A stretch of DNA of 58,481 nucleotides, taken from an uncultured Clostridia bacterium (GTDB lineage Bacteria; Bacillota; Clostridia; Oscillospirales; SIG627). Numbering within the stretch: position 1 is the stretch's first letter; each line of letters starts with the position of its first letter. The notes under the pieces are model-generated. The model worked only from the letters and a program-made list of their open reading frames with translations. It was not told the DNA's origin and searched no databases. Below, piece after piece: positions 47,406 through 56,399 of the stretch. The stretch spans positions 1 to 58,481 of the forward strand of contig CAMPCJ010000003.1 of the NCBI GenBank assembly GCA_946645685.1, given 5' to 3'. A program made the position numbers and the translations under genes.

Positions 47406-47849
47406 TCAACTCCTTTTATCCTTCCGATCGCGGGATTTTTTTCTCTTTGAGGAGAGTTTTCGTTCTTCCCGCTTTTCTTTTCGTTTGTTCCGTATTCTTT
47501 CCCGCCGTCTTTGAAGGGGCGGAGCGATTTTTTTCAAAACCAGACGCTTGATCCAAAGAGCGCCCTTCCGGACGATCTTGCCCGCGGACGCCAGGTATAG
47601 CAGAAAGCCAAGCACCACGCCTAAAACGGCGAACCACCGGGTCTCTCCTTCCCCTCGGGCGTAGTGAAAGAAAATGTGTGTCAGACTTGCGGGTAAAAAG
47701 AAGAGCAGATCTTCCACCGCTACCAGCCAGGCGGGATGGGTAAACAGGATCCGCATCACCCGGAAAAAGTCGTAATACACGCCCAAAAGCGACCCGAAGA
47801 TGACGGCGCGGAAAAAGAGAATGATCCCCCAAAGCCATTCGCGGGTCAT
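47406..47849 (-). CDS. yabQ: Spore cortex biosynthesis protein YabQ
   Basis: 147 residues. About three to four membrane spans (WLWGIILFFRAVIFGSLLGV; DLLFFLPASLTHIFFHY; WFAVLGVVLGFLLYLASAG) and a long, strongly basic C-terminal tail (RRRERIRNKRKEKREERK). Matches YabQ, a mother-cell membrane protein required for cortex formation. ATG overlaps the yabP stop. Confidence 0.9.
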   Translation of the reverse strand: MTREWLWGIILFFRAVIFGSLLGVYYDFFRVMRILFTHPAWLVAVEDLLFFLPASLTHIFFHYARGEGETRWFAVLGVVLGFLLYLASAGKIVRKGALWIKRLVLKKIAPPLQRRRERIRNKRKEKREERKLSSKRKKSRDRKDKRS

Positions 47850-48109
47850 TTGGCGAACAGGCGGCTGAAGAATCCTTTTTTCTCATCGCCCGCGCTATCG
47901 GGATACCACAGCGAATCGATCTGTCCGGACAGATGCGCCTCTTTCTTTTCCAGATCCAGGCGATCCATGTGCAGGGTATGGCCGCTGATCTGCAGCGACC
48001 CCAGCGCCGTTTCGATCTCAGCGTGATCTTCGGAAAAAGCGATTACGTCCGTCACGCCGCCGATCAGCAGTGTTTTGCGTCCTTCCATCAGGATCTTATA
48101 TTCGTCCAT
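47846..48109 (-). CDS. yabP: Sporulation protein YabP
   Basis: 87 residues; GAGGTGATGACCG precedes ATG 48109. Small all-beta YabP/YqfC-family protein: EGRKTLLIGGVTDVIAFSED and GSLQISGHTLHMDRLDLE. Needed with YabQ for spore cortex in Bacillus; sigma-E-dependent. Second member of this family in the window, after YqfC. Confidence 0.92.
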   Translation of the reverse strand: MDEYKILMEGRKTLLIGGVTDVIAFSEDHAEIETALGSLQISGHTLHMDRLDLEKKEAHLSGQIDSLWYPDSAGDEKKGFFSRLFAK

Positions 48110-48127
48110 CGGTCATCACCTCGGACT

Positions 48128-48156
48128 ATCCTATGAAGGAAGGCGGGAAAATATAC
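48128..48156 (-). promoter_or_regulatory. Sigma-E-like promoter of yabP-yabQ
   Basis: On the minus strand GTATATT (48156-48150), 14 nt, CATAGGAT (48135-48128), 18 nt before ATG 48109. yabP-yabQ is sigma-E-controlled in Bacillus. Confidence 0.6.
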
Positions 48157-48161
48157 GGCGA

Positions 48162-48401
48162 TTATATCACCCGATACAAAGTGGGCGCTTCGTTCTTACC
48201 GACGTGCTCCGGGGTCGAAAGAACTTCACAGCGAAAGCTTCTTTCTCCGAAGCGAACTTCGATCACGTCTCCGATCTTTACATCGTAAGAAGGTTTGACG
48301 ACGCGGCCGTTAACGGAAACGTGACTGGCGTCACACGCGTCGTTGGCAACCGTTCTGCGCTTGATGATGCGGGATACCTTCAAATACTTGTCCAGTCGCA
48401 C
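48162..48401 (-). CDS. rqcP: RqcP, S4-domain ribosome quality-control protein
   Basis: 79 residues from GTG 48401 (GAGGAG 5 nt upstream; an upstream in-frame start is not supported). S4 RNA-binding domain: VRLDKYLKVSRIIKRRTVANDACDASHVSVNG. Matches RqcP (YabO) of Bacillus, which moves P-site tRNA during alanine tailing by RqcH on stalled 50S subunits. In the order radA-mazG-rqcP-yabP-yabQ-divIC. Confidence 0.9.
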   Translation of the reverse strand: MRLDKYLKVSRIIKRRTVANDACDASHVSVNGRVVKPSYDVKIGDVIEVRFGERSFRCEVLSTPEHVGKNEAPTLYRVI

Positions 48402-48458
48402 TTTTACTCCTCTATTGTACCACAGATGGTTTTGAGGGCGCAAGCCCTTTGCGGTCAT

Positions 48459-49109
48459 TTATTGATAGCTGTCGGGATGAGCGATCAGCGCGTTCAGATA
48501 TTTTTGAAGCGCTTCTTCCGGGCAGATCCCGGATCGGACTTGCTTTAAGCAAAGGCGGTACAGCTCCTCGCCGGCAAGGACGATCTCGTCCCCCGCGGGG
48601 ATAGCATCTTTGCGCAGAAGGGCAAAACCGCTCTTTTCCGCCGTCTTTTCCGCCCGCATAAGAGCAGGGAGGCTTTTGGCGATCCCGCGAAGGGTATCCT
48701 CCTTGCTTTTAGCGCCTTTTTCCTTGCGCTTGATCGCATCCCAGGAATCCTGGATCGATCCTTCCGGTACCGTTTCATCCCCGAAAACGTGGGGATGGCG
48801 ACGGATCATTTTTTTACAGATGTCGCTTGTGACGTCGGAAAGGGTGAACGCGCCTTCGTCCCTGGCAAGCCCCACGTGGAATATAACCTCCAGAAGAACG
48901 TCTCCCAATTCTTCCCGAAGGATGGCGTTGTCCTCTTGATCGATGCCCTCCACGACCTCGTACGCTTCCTCAAGAAAATTGTTCCGCAGGGACTTGTGGG
49001 TTTGTGCCCGATCCCAGGGGCATCCATCCGGCGCCCGCAGAATATCCACGATGGCGCAAAGGTCGTCGAAAGAATAAACTTCTTTATTGATCAGTTCCGC
49101 TTTGGTCAT
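48459..49109 (-). CDS. mazG: MazG-type nucleotide pyrophosphohydrolase
   Basis: 216 residues from ATG 49109 (AAAGGAG 7 nt upstream). MazG acid motifs: CPWDRAQTHKSLRNNFLEEAYEVVEG, then EELGDVLLEVIFH. One MazG domain, while Bacillus YabN has an extra N-terminal methylase part, so this is a short form. Hydrolyses NTPs to NMP and PPi. It overlaps radA by 26 nt. Confidence 0.93.
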   Translation of the reverse strand: MTKAELINKEVYSFDDLCAIVDILRAPDGCPWDRAQTHKSLRNNFLEEAYEVVEGIDQEDNAILREELGDVLLEVIFHVGLARDEGAFTLSDVTSDICKKMIRRHPHVFGDETVPEGSIQDSWDAIKRKEKGAKSKEDTLRGIAKSLPALMRAEKTAEKSGFALLRKDAIPAGDEIVLAGEELYRLCLKQVRSGICPEEALQKYLNALIAHPDSYQ

Positions 49110-50490
49110 TCCCAAACTCCTTTAACGTTCGCATCAGATCAAAAACCCCTCTCACCGGGATGATCTTTACACCGTCCGGAATTTTCTTGACCCGTTCCGC
49201 GGCGCGTTTGGGCAAGAGAATGGTGTCGAAGCCAAGCCTTGCCGCTTCGTTCACCCGCAGGTCGGAGTCGGAGACCGTGCGGCATTCCCCGGACAATCCC
49301 ACTTCTCCGATGGCGATGAAGTGGGGCGGCAGGCGCGTTTCCAGGGCGCAGGAGAGGCACGCGGCGCAGATGCCGAGATCCGCCGCCGTCTCATCCAGAC
49401 GAAGTCCGCCCACCACGTTCATATAAACGTCTTTGTCAAAGAAGCGCACGCCCAGCCTTTTTTCCAGCACGGCGAGCATCATGGTCATCCGGTTCAGATC
49501 CACCCCGGAAGAGAGCCTTTTCGGATTGGGGAAGGGTGACCGCGCCACCAGCGCCTGTACCTCGGTGAGGATGGGGCGCGTGCCTTCCATCAAACACACC
49601 GGGCAGGAGCCGGGCACCCCGACGGGGCTGTCCTCCATCATCCGGCGGCTGGGATCGGGAACCTCCTCCAGGCCCGTATCGGTCATTTCAAACAAGCCGA
49701 TTTCGTTGGTGGAGCCGTAGCGGTTCTTGATGGCGCGCAGGATGCGGCTGCTCTGGGTGCGTTCCCCTTCGAAATACAGGACAACGTCCACCATATGCTC
49801 CAGCAGTTTCGGGCCGGCAATGACGCCGTCTTTGTTCACGTGCCCCACCAGGATGGTGGAAAAGCCGGTACGTTTTGTGATCCCGATCAGTTTGGCGGCG
49901 GAGGCTTTTACCTGGGAAACGCTGCCCGGCGCACTGTTCACGGAAGCGTCCTTGACGGTCTGTACCGAGTCGATGATCAAAAGATCCGGTTTGACTTTAT
50001 GGATCTCCGCCATCACACCGTCCACGTCCGTCTCACATTGCAGGTAGATGTTTTCTGTCAGGGCGGAAAGCCGCTTGGCGCGCATTTTGATCTGCAGCTG
50101 AGATTCTTCTCCGGAAACGTACAGGACTTTCAGATCCGGCATGGAACGGCAGATCTGCAGGAGCAGGGTGGATTTGCCGATACCGGGTTCGCCGCTGATC
50201 AGCGCAACCGACCCGCGAACGATCCCGCCGCCCAGCGCGCGATCCAGCTCTCCGATCCCGGTTTTTGTTCGCTCGCCGAAAAGCTTTTCCTCTTCGATCT
50301 GGTCGATCCTGACGGCTGGGGTGTATTCGCCGGCGGGCGCGTCCAAAACAGGCTGACCTCCCGCGTCGCGAACGAATACCTCTTCTTCCAGGGTATTCCA
50401 CGCGCCGCATTCCCGGCATTGACCGTTCCAGCGTGGAAACTGCGCGCCGCAGTTGGTGCAGGTATAAACCGTTTTCGTCTTTCCGGCCAT
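49084..50490 (-). CDS. radA: DNA repair protein RadA (Sms)
   Basis: 468 residues. AAGGAGC lies 5 nt before ATG 50490. Zinc finger CTNCGAQFPRWNGQCRECG (11-29), Walker A SGEPGIGKSTLL (about 100), the RadA-specific KNRYGSTNEIG (about 258), and a Lon-like C-terminal domain (MNVVGGLRL; GEVGLSGE). RadA is a branch-migration helicase of recombination. First gene of a minus-strand operon. Confidence 0.96.
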   Translation of the reverse strand: MAGKTKTVYTCTNCGAQFPRWNGQCRECGAWNTLEEEVFVRDAGGQPVLDAPAGEYTPAVRIDQIEEEKLFGERTKTGIGELDRALGGGIVRGSVALISGEPGIGKSTLLLQICRSMPDLKVLYVSGEESQLQIKMRAKRLSALTENIYLQCETDVDGVMAEIHKVKPDLLIIDSVQTVKDASVNSAPGSVSQVKASAAKLIGITKRTGFSTILVGHVNKDGVIAGPKLLEHMVDVVLYFEGERTQSSRILRAIKNRYGSTNEIGLFEMTDTGLEEVPDPSRRMMEDSPVGVPGSCPVCLMEGTRPILTEVQALVARSPFPNPKRLSSGVDLNRMTMMLAVLEKRLGVRFFDKDVYMNVVGGLRLDETAADLGICAACLSCALETRLPPHFIAIGEVGLSGECRTVSDSDLRVNEAARLGFDTILLPKRAAERVKKIPDGVKIIPVRGVFDLMRTLKEFGNDQSGTDQ

Positions 50491-50520
50491 GGTTTGCTCC
50501 TTATGTTCATACTTAGATTC

Positions 50521-50549
50521 ATTATAAAGAAAAATACGGCAGCTGTCAA
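50521..50549 (-). promoter_or_regulatory. Consensus sigma-A promoter of radA
   Basis: On the minus strand TTGACA (50549-50544), 17 nt, TATAAT (50526-50521): both hexamers and the spacing are consensus. 31 nt before ATG 50490. Confidence 0.85.
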
Positions 50550-50556
50550 TTTATTC

Positions 50557-50584
50557 TTGCGTTTTGCCCCGTCTTCTGTATACT
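50557..50584 (+). promoter_or_regulatory. Sigma-A-type promoter of lplA
   Basis: TTGCGT (50557-50562), 16 nt, TATACT (50579-50584), 22 nt before ATG 50607. Back-to-back with the radA promoter. Confidence 0.55.
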
Positions 50585-50606
50585 TAAAAGAGAAGGGAGG
50601 GGCACC

Positions 50607-51572
50607 ATGGCAAATTATGTTTTTATCAGCCCGTTTTCCCGGGCGTGCGACAATATGGCGCTGGATGAATATCTGCTGGATCACGTTCTGCCGGATGACC
50701 TGATCCTGTTGTTCTACGTGAATGAAAACGCCGTGATCATCGGGAAAAACCAAAATCCGTGGAAGGAATGCGATCGGAACGCCATGGATCGGGACGGCGT
50801 GGAGCTGGCGCGCCGTATCAGCGGCGGCGGCGCGGTCTATCACGACGGGGGAAATCTAAACTATTCCTTTATCGCCGGGGAAAACCGCTATGACCCCGGC
50901 GCTTTTCAGGATCTGATCCTGTCCTGCCTGAAAGAGGAGGGTGTTCCCTGCGAGGCGTCCGGCAGAAACGACCTTGTCGTCTGCGGAAAAAAGATCTCCG
51001 GCACGGCGTTTGCCGTCCGGCACGGAAAACACCTCCATCACGGGACCCTGCTCATTTGTTCCGACCTGACAAGACTGGGTAAATATTTGACCGTGGATCC
51101 GGGTAAGATCCGGTCGAAGGGTATTGATTCCGTCCGTTCCCGGGTTGCCGATCTGGTGGAATTCAAGCCCGAGCTGACGGTTCCCGGCATGCGCGCCTCC
51201 CTTTGCCGCGCCTTTGAAAAACGGTACGGCGCCGTGGTGTCCCTCCCGTTTTCCGACGCGGAACGGATCGCGTTGGAGTCGTACCGCGCCCGGCACGTTT
51301 CCTGGGAATGGCGGATCGGAAATACGCCCGGATTCGATCTGGCTTGGTCCGAACGTTTCCCCTGGGGCGGCGTGGAGTTGTATCTGATCTTGGAAAAGGG
51401 CGTCATTCGGGAAGCGCGGGCTTTTTCAGACGCGATGGACACTTCTCTTTGCGATGATCTGGAGCGCACACTGATGAACTTGCCTTTGGATAGGGGAGAC
51501 GTTTCGAAAGCGGCAGAAGCGTTGGGCGGCGCCGGCGGTGAAGCCCTTCTGTTGTTCTCCCGCTCCATTTAA
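50607..51572 (+). CDS. lplA: Lipoate-protein ligase
   Basis: 321 residues; GGGAGGGG lies 4 nt before ATG 50607. Landmarks: NMALDEYLLDHV at the N-terminus, RRISGGGAVYHDGGNLNYSF (about 71), KKISGTAFAVRHGKHLHHGTLL with the catalytic Lys (about 131), and an accessory domain at about 245-321. Activates lipoate (or octanoate) with ATP and attaches it to E2 or GcvH proteins. No lipA or E2 genes are in the window. Monocistronic. Confidence 0.92.
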   Translation: MANYVFISPFSRACDNMALDEYLLDHVLPDDLILLFYVNENAVIIGKNQNPWKECDRNAMDRDGVELARRISGGGAVYHDGGNLNYSFIAGENRYDPGAFQDLILSCLKEEGVPCEASGRNDLVVCGKKISGTAFAVRHGKHLHHGTLLICSDLTRLGKYLTVDPGKIRSKGIDSVRSRVADLVEFKPELTVPGMRASLCRAFEKRYGAVVSLPFSDAERIALESYRARHVSWEWRIGNTPGFDLAWSERFPWGGVELYLILEKGVIREARAFSDAMDTSLCDDLERTLMNLPLDRGDVSKAAEALGGAGGEALLLFSRSI

Positions 51573-51607
51573 CGCTTTTAACGGCTTTAAGAAGATCGCC
51601 TGCACGG

Positions 51608-51647
51608 AAAAAAGAAGCAGAAGTCAAAAACTTCTGCTTCTTTTTTT
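51608..51647. terminator. Bidirectional intrinsic terminator
   Basis: AGAAGCAGAAGT, loop of five, ACTTCTGCTTCT, with A- and T-runs, between lplA and the convergent mrp. Confidence 0.92.
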
Positions 51648-51654
51648 CTGCGGA

Positions 51655-52482
51655 TCATGCATCAATGGCTTGAAACAATTCTTTCAAGGGTTCTCCCCCG
51701 TAGGATTCGATCAAACCTTTGTCACATAACGCGGCAAGGGCGGGATCGATGGGCAATTGGGCGGTGGCTTGAATGCCGTAGCCTTCGGCGTTTTCCTTCA
51801 GATGGCTCTTACCGAACGGTTCGATCTTCTTGCCGCAGTCGGGGCAGGTAACGTAAGACATATTCTCCACCAGTCCCAAGACCGGGATCTTCATCAGATT
51901 TGCCATTTTCACGGCTTTCTCCACGATCATGGAAACAAGCTCTTGAGGAGACGTGACCACGATAATGCCGTCTAAAGGCAGGGATTGGAAAACGGTGAGG
52001 GGAACGTCGCCCGTTCCGGGAGGCATATCCACGTACATATAATCCACGTCGCCCCAGTTCACTTCCGTCCAGAATTGGGTCACCGTCCCGGCGATCACGG
52101 GACCGCGCCACACCACCGGATCCGTTTCATTTTCCAAAAGAAGATTTAAGCTCATCACTTTGATGCCGCTGCGCGTTTCCACCGGGAAAAGCCCGGTATC
52201 GTCGCCGGTGGCGCGATCGTGCAAGCCGAACGCTTTGGGGATGCTGGGACCGGTGAGATCCGCGTCCAGGATGGCGGTCTTCTTTCCCGCACGGGCGGTT
52301 TCCAGCGCCAGAAGGGAAGTTACCATGCTCTTGCCCACGCCGCCTTTACCGCTGACGATGCCGATCACTTTTTTGATATGGCTCTGGGCGTTGGGCTTCT
52401 GCAAAAGGCTTTCCTGACTGCGGGACGGACAATCCACGCCGCAGGTATCGCAGTTGTGTGTGCAGTTTTCTTGCTCTGCCAT
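51655..52482 (-). CDS. mrp: Mrp/NBP35-type ATPase, iron-sulfur carrier
   Basis: 275 residues from ATG 52482 (AAAGGAG 9 nt upstream; GTG at 52491 less likely). N-terminal Cys cluster CTHNCDTCGVDCPSR, deviant Walker A IVSGKGGVGKSMV (about 41), DADLTGPSIPKAFG, DMPPGTGDVPLTV, and a C-terminal VTCPDCGKKIEPFG with a CxxC pair that binds a bridging Fe-S cluster. Loads iron-sulfur clusters on target proteins; in some bacteria also regulatory. Confidence 0.94.
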   Translation of the reverse strand: MAEQENCTHNCDTCGVDCPSRSQESLLQKPNAQSHIKKVIGIVSGKGGVGKSMVTSLLALETARAGKKTAILDADLTGPSIPKAFGLHDRATGDDTGLFPVETRSGIKVMSLNLLLENETDPVVWRGPVIAGTVTQFWTEVNWGDVDYMYVDMPPGTGDVPLTVFQSLPLDGIIVVTSPQELVSMIVEKAVKMANLMKIPVLGLVENMSYVTCPDCGKKIEPFGKSHLKENAEGYGIQATAQLPIDPALAALCDKGLIESYGGEPLKELFQAIDA

Positions 52483-52524
52483 GTTGATCACTCCTTTACG
52501 GTCATTAACCCGTTTCTTCTTACG

Positions 52525-52552
52525 ATTATATCGGTTTTTTTTCTTCTGTCAA
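52525..52552 (-). promoter_or_regulatory. Sigma-A promoter of mrp
   Basis: On the minus strand TTGACA (52552-52547), 16 nt, TATAAT (52530-52525). Confidence 0.75.
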
Positions 52553-52568
52553 GCACGCTCGTTCCGTC

Positions 52569-52597
52569 TTTACTTTTTCCGTAAGATGTACTATAAT
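52569..52597 (+). promoter_or_regulatory. Sigma-A-type promoter of lnt-recD2-walJ-rlmH
   Basis: TTTACT (52569-52574), 17 nt, TATAAT (52592-52597), 30 nt before ATG 52628. Divergent from mrp. Confidence 0.65.
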
Positions 52598-52627
52598 GGA
52601 TAAAAGTATGCAGAAAGGGGACGGGAC

Positions 52628-54190
52628 ATGAGACGGATGCGCTGGATGAAAAATAAGAACGGCTTGCTCGTTCTCCTTTCCGCCTTTCTTTCCGCGCTGC
52701 CTTACACGGTGCCCGCGTTGTTCTTTTTGTCCTGGTTCTCCTTTGTTCCGCTGATCCTTGTTTTGATGAAGGAGCGGGGAAAGATCCGGACGGATCTCGG
52801 TTATGCTTTTTTGTTCGGTTTCTTTTATTATCTATTTACCTATTGGTGGTTTTGGGTGCTGTATCCCATGGATTTTGCCGGCGTTTCAAAGGGGGAGGCG
52901 CTCCTGATCGTTCTGCTGGGCTGGGCAGGGATCAGCCTGCTGCACGGATCTCTGTTCCTCCTGGTGGGTCTCGCCGTTCATTTCGCGAAAAAGCTTCATA
53001 GAAGATCTTTCACGGCTGCCGCCTTTCTTCTTGCTTTTTTGCTGTGTGAGTGGATCACCTCTCTTTCGCCTCTGGCGTTTCCCTGGGTGAGGCTCTGCGC
53101 CGGTCAATTCCGGGCGCCGCTTCTCATTCAGAGCGCTGCCGTTTGGGGCGTTTACGGGGCGGATCTTCTCATTTTGACGGTCAACGTATTCCTTTCGTTT
53201 GTTATTCTCTCTTCCGGTCGGCGCCGACTGATCCCGGCTGCCCTTGCCGTCTTTTTGTTTTCCGGCAATTTCCTGTTCGGGGCGATCCGGATGGGGGCGT
53301 TTGAAAAAGAAACGAACACCGTACGGGTCGCCGCGGTGCAAGGCAATATTCTCTCCGGCGATAAGTGGAGCGATACCGGCTTTGATCGCTGCTTCGATAC
53401 GTATTACGGCCTTACGGAAAACCTGACGGAAGACGTGGATCTCATTGTTTGGCCGGAAACGGCTCTTCCCGTGACCTTGAACGGATCCTCCTTTTCCCAT
53501 ATCGTGGAGGAACTTCAGCTTCTGTCCGAAAAATGCGGCGCTCCGATCCTTACGGGTGCTTTCTGGAAGCAGGAAAAAGGGGAATCCAACGCGGCGGTGC
53601 TCATTTCGCCGACAAACGTTTCCGAGCCATATGCCAAACGCCACCTCGTTCCCTTTGGGGAGAGCGTTCCATACCGTGACGTGCTTGAAAAAGTGTTCCC
53701 GTTTTTGACGGAAATCAATATGCTATCCGAGGACGTTGCGGCAGGGGATAACGCCGGTCTTTTCACAACGGATAAAGGCAAGGTGGGCACGCTGATCTGC
53801 TTTGAGTCCATCTTTCCCGAACTCGCCGCGGACAGCGTCGGTCAGGGCGCTCACTTTCTGGCGGTCATTACCAATGATTCCTGGTATAAGGATTCACCCG
53901 CCGTCTATCAACACCTGTCCCACGCTGTCTTGAGGAGCATCGAATGCGGGAGGAGCACCGTTCGCGCCGCGAACTCCGGCGTTTCCGCGCTCATCGACCC
54001 TTGCGGCAGGATCTTGCAAGAGCTTGGTCCCTTGAAGCAGGGCGTTGTGATCGGGGAGATCCCGTATTCCGAAGCGGATACGGCGTATAGTTCCATCGGA
54101 GACCGGATCCTGCCCGTTTACGGCGTCGTTCTTGCCGTTTGGTGCGGGGTTTGTTTGATCGTGAAGAGGAGGCGCCATGGCGGTAAATGA
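52628..54190 (+). CDS. lnt: Apolipoprotein N-acyltransferase
   Basis: 520 residues; GGGGACGGGAC precedes ATG 52628. N-terminal membrane domain of about seven spans, then a nitrilase-like domain with the catalytic triad: WPETALP (Glu, about 278), a Lys in VSEPYAKRHLVPFGE (about 338), and TLICFESIFPEL with Cys (about 393), and a final span. Adds the third acyl chain to lipoproteins. The enzyme is typical of Gram-negative and some other bacteria and is not found in Bacillus; the window also contains lipoproteins that could be its substrates. Overlaps recD2 by 14 nt. Confidence 0.93.
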   Translation: MRRMRWMKNKNGLLVLLSAFLSALPYTVPALFFLSWFSFVPLILVLMKERGKIRTDLGYAFLFGFFYYLFTYWWFWVLYPMDFAGVSKGEALLIVLLGWAGISLLHGSLFLLVGLAVHFAKKLHRRSFTAAAFLLAFLLCEWITSLSPLAFPWVRLCAGQFRAPLLIQSAAVWGVYGADLLILTVNVFLSFVILSSGRRRLIPAALAVFLFSGNFLFGAIRMGAFEKETNTVRVAAVQGNILSGDKWSDTGFDRCFDTYYGLTENLTEDVDLIVWPETALPVTLNGSSFSHIVEELQLLSEKCGAPILTGAFWKQEKGESNAAVLISPTNVSEPYAKRHLVPFGESVPYRDVLEKVFPFLTEINMLSEDVAAGDNAGLFTTDKGKVGTLICFESIFPELAADSVGQGAHFLAVITNDSWYKDSPAVYQHLSHAVLRSIECGRSTVRAANSGVSALIDPCGRILQELGPLKQGVVIGEIPYSEADTAYSSIGDRILPVYGVVLAVWCGVCLIVKRRRHGGK

Positions 54191-56399
54191 GGAACTTTTG
54201 ACCCTGGAAGGGGAAGTGGAAGACGTCATTTACCAAAATGACGAAAGCGGATACACGGTTTGTGTGATCGGTGTGGATGATGAGCCGGTCACGGTGGTCG
54301 GCACGATGCCCGGGATCCTGGTGGGCGATCAGATCCGCGTTATGGGCGCCTGGACGTCCCACCCCAGCTATGGAAAACAATTTAAAGCGACTTGCCTGGA
54401 GAAGTCTTTGCCGGTGGATGAAAAGGCGATGCTCCGGTATCTTTCTTCCCGCGCCGTAAAGGGCGTGGGCCCCACTCTGGCAAAGCGCATCATGGAGCGC
54501 TTCGGAGAAGCCGCCTTCGACGTGATCGAAAATAACCCCGATCTTTTGGCGGACGTGCAGGGCATTTCCGTCAGGAAAGCCAGGGAAATTTCCGCCGCCT
54601 TTAAAGAGCAGTTCGGCGTACGCCGGATCATGATGTATTTCGGCGGCTATTTCGGCTCCTCTACCACAATGCGGATCTTCAAGAAATGGGGAACTCGCGC
54701 CATAGACGTGGCTGAAAAGGATCCCTACGTCCTCTGCGACGAGATTTACGGCATCGGCTTTGAACGGGCGGACGCCATGGCGCAGGCGATGGGATTCGAG
54801 AAGAATTCCCACGGCAGACTGCGTGCGGGGCTTCGCTATGTTCTGCGCTATAACGCGGCAGCCAACGGGCATTGCTATCTGCCGCAGGCAAAGCTGGTCG
54901 CCGCCGCTTCCTCCTTGATGGGCGTGGACACGGCGGACGTGGAGGATCGGCTGAGTGTTCTTTGCCGGGAAGGGGAATTGATCCGCGCCCGGGGAACGGA
55001 CACCCCCGTGTACCTGCCGGAGTATTTTAAGGCGGAGATCTCCTGTGCGACGAAACTGTGCGAATTGAACCGGATCAATCTGTTCGGATCCGTGGAGGAC
55101 GCGGAAAAGCTCATTGCCGATACGGAAAAACGGGAGGGCATCCAATACGCTCCCGCCCAGCGAGAGGCGATCCGCTCCGCTCTATCCCATTCCGTGACCC
55201 TGATCACCGGCGGGCCCGGTACGGGAAAGACGACCATCGTGAAAGCCATCGTCTCTATTTTTGAAATGGTGGGTATGAAGATCGCCCTGGCGGCTCCTAC
55301 CGGGCGGGCGGCTAAACGATTGGGCGAATCCACCGGGGAAAGCGCCCGCACGATTCACCGCCTCCTTGAAAATGAGTATACCGGCGACGATACGACACGA
55401 TTTGTCCGGAACGAACGAAATCCCCTGGACGAAGACGTTATCATTGTGGATGAGACCAGCATGATGGACATCCTGTTGTTTTCGTCCTTACTGGCTGCCG
55501 TTCGCCCCGGGTCACGGATCGTGCTGATCGGGGACAGCGACCAGTTGCCCAGCGTCGGAGCCGGCGAGGTTTTGCGGGATACGATCCGCTCCGGTGTTTT
55601 TCCCGTTTGCCGCCTGGAAGTCATTTTTCGTCAATCCGGCGGTAGCGACATCGTGATCAACGCCCACCGGATCAACCGCGGGGAATACCCCGCTTCTTCG
55701 GACAAGAGCGGCGATTTCTTTTTGATGACCCGCGCTTCCCTGTCCGCCGCCGTTGATACGGTGGTCTCCTTGTGTCGGGACAGGTTACCCAAAAAATACG
55801 GGCAAAAAGCGCTGGACGGCATCCAGGTACTCAGTTGTACCCGCAAAGGGGAATTGGGCACCATTCGCCTGAACGCGCTGCTGCAGGCTTCTCTTAATCC
55901 GCCGGCCCCGGATAAGGATGAAAAGGCGGTTCGGGACGTGATCTTTCGCGTGGGCGACAAGGTCATGCAGATCCGAAACGATTATGATCTGGAATGGGAA
56001 AGCGTGAATAGCGCCCTGCGTGGCAACGGCGTTTTCAACGGCGACATCGGCAGGGTGGAGGCGGTGGATCATACCGCTGAAACGGTGACGGTCCTTTACG
56101 ACGATCACCGTGTGAATTATCTGTTTGAGGAACTGGACGAGATCGAACACGCCTTTGCCGTCACCGTCCATAAAAGTCAGGGGAGCGAATATCCCATCGT
56201 GGTCTTTCCGCTCTTCAACCCGCCGCCCATGCTCGCCACCCGGAATCTTTTGTATACCGGCGTAACAAGAGCAAAGGATCTGGCGATCTTGGTGGGCGAC
56301 GCCGCTTCCGTTCGCCGGATGGTGGACAATGATAAAGTCGCCGAGCGTTATACGGGGCTTTGTGAGGCGTATCGTCTTTTGAGGGACAAGAAGCTATGA
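54177..56399 (+). CDS. recD2: ATP-dependent RecD2 helicase
   Basis: 740 residues; GAGGAGGCGCC precedes ATG 54177. N-terminal OB and helix-hairpin-helix repeats (about 1-190, RAVKGVGPTLAKRIMERFG; IYGIGFERADAMAQ), then SF1 helicase domains with Walker A TGGPGTGKTTIVKA (about 343), Walker B IIVDETSMMD (about 421), GDSDQLPSVGAGEVL (about 448) and the final VTVHKSQGSEYPIVV. RecD2 works outside RecBCD in repair and replication-fork handling. Overlaps the next gene by 4 nt. Confidence 0.95.
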   Translation: MAVNEELLTLEGEVEDVIYQNDESGYTVCVIGVDDEPVTVVGTMPGILVGDQIRVMGAWTSHPSYGKQFKATCLEKSLPVDEKAMLRYLSSRAVKGVGPTLAKRIMERFGEAAFDVIENNPDLLADVQGISVRKAREISAAFKEQFGVRRIMMYFGGYFGSSTTMRIFKKWGTRAIDVAEKDPYVLCDEIYGIGFERADAMAQAMGFEKNSHGRLRAGLRYVLRYNAAANGHCYLPQAKLVAAASSLMGVDTADVEDRLSVLCREGELIRARGTDTPVYLPEYFKAEISCATKLCELNRINLFGSVEDAEKLIADTEKREGIQYAPAQREAIRSALSHSVTLITGGPGTGKTTIVKAIVSIFEMVGMKIALAAPTGRAAKRLGESTGESARTIHRLLENEYTGDDTTRFVRNERNPLDEDVIIVDETSMMDILLFSSLLAAVRPGSRIVLIGDSDQLPSVGAGEVLRDTIRSGVFPVCRLEVIFRQSGGSDIVINAHRINRGEYPASSDKSGDFFLMTRASLSAAVDTVVSLCRDRLPKKYGQKALDGIQVLSCTRKGELGTIRLNALLQASLNPPAPDKDEKAVRDVIFRVGDKVMQIRNDYDLEWESVNSALRGNGVFNGDIGRVEAVDHTAETVTVLYDDHRVNYLFEELDEIEHAFAVTVHKSQGSEYPIVVFPLFNPPPMLATRNLLYTGVTRAKDLAILVGDAASVRRMVDNDKVAERYTGLCEAYRLLRDKKL

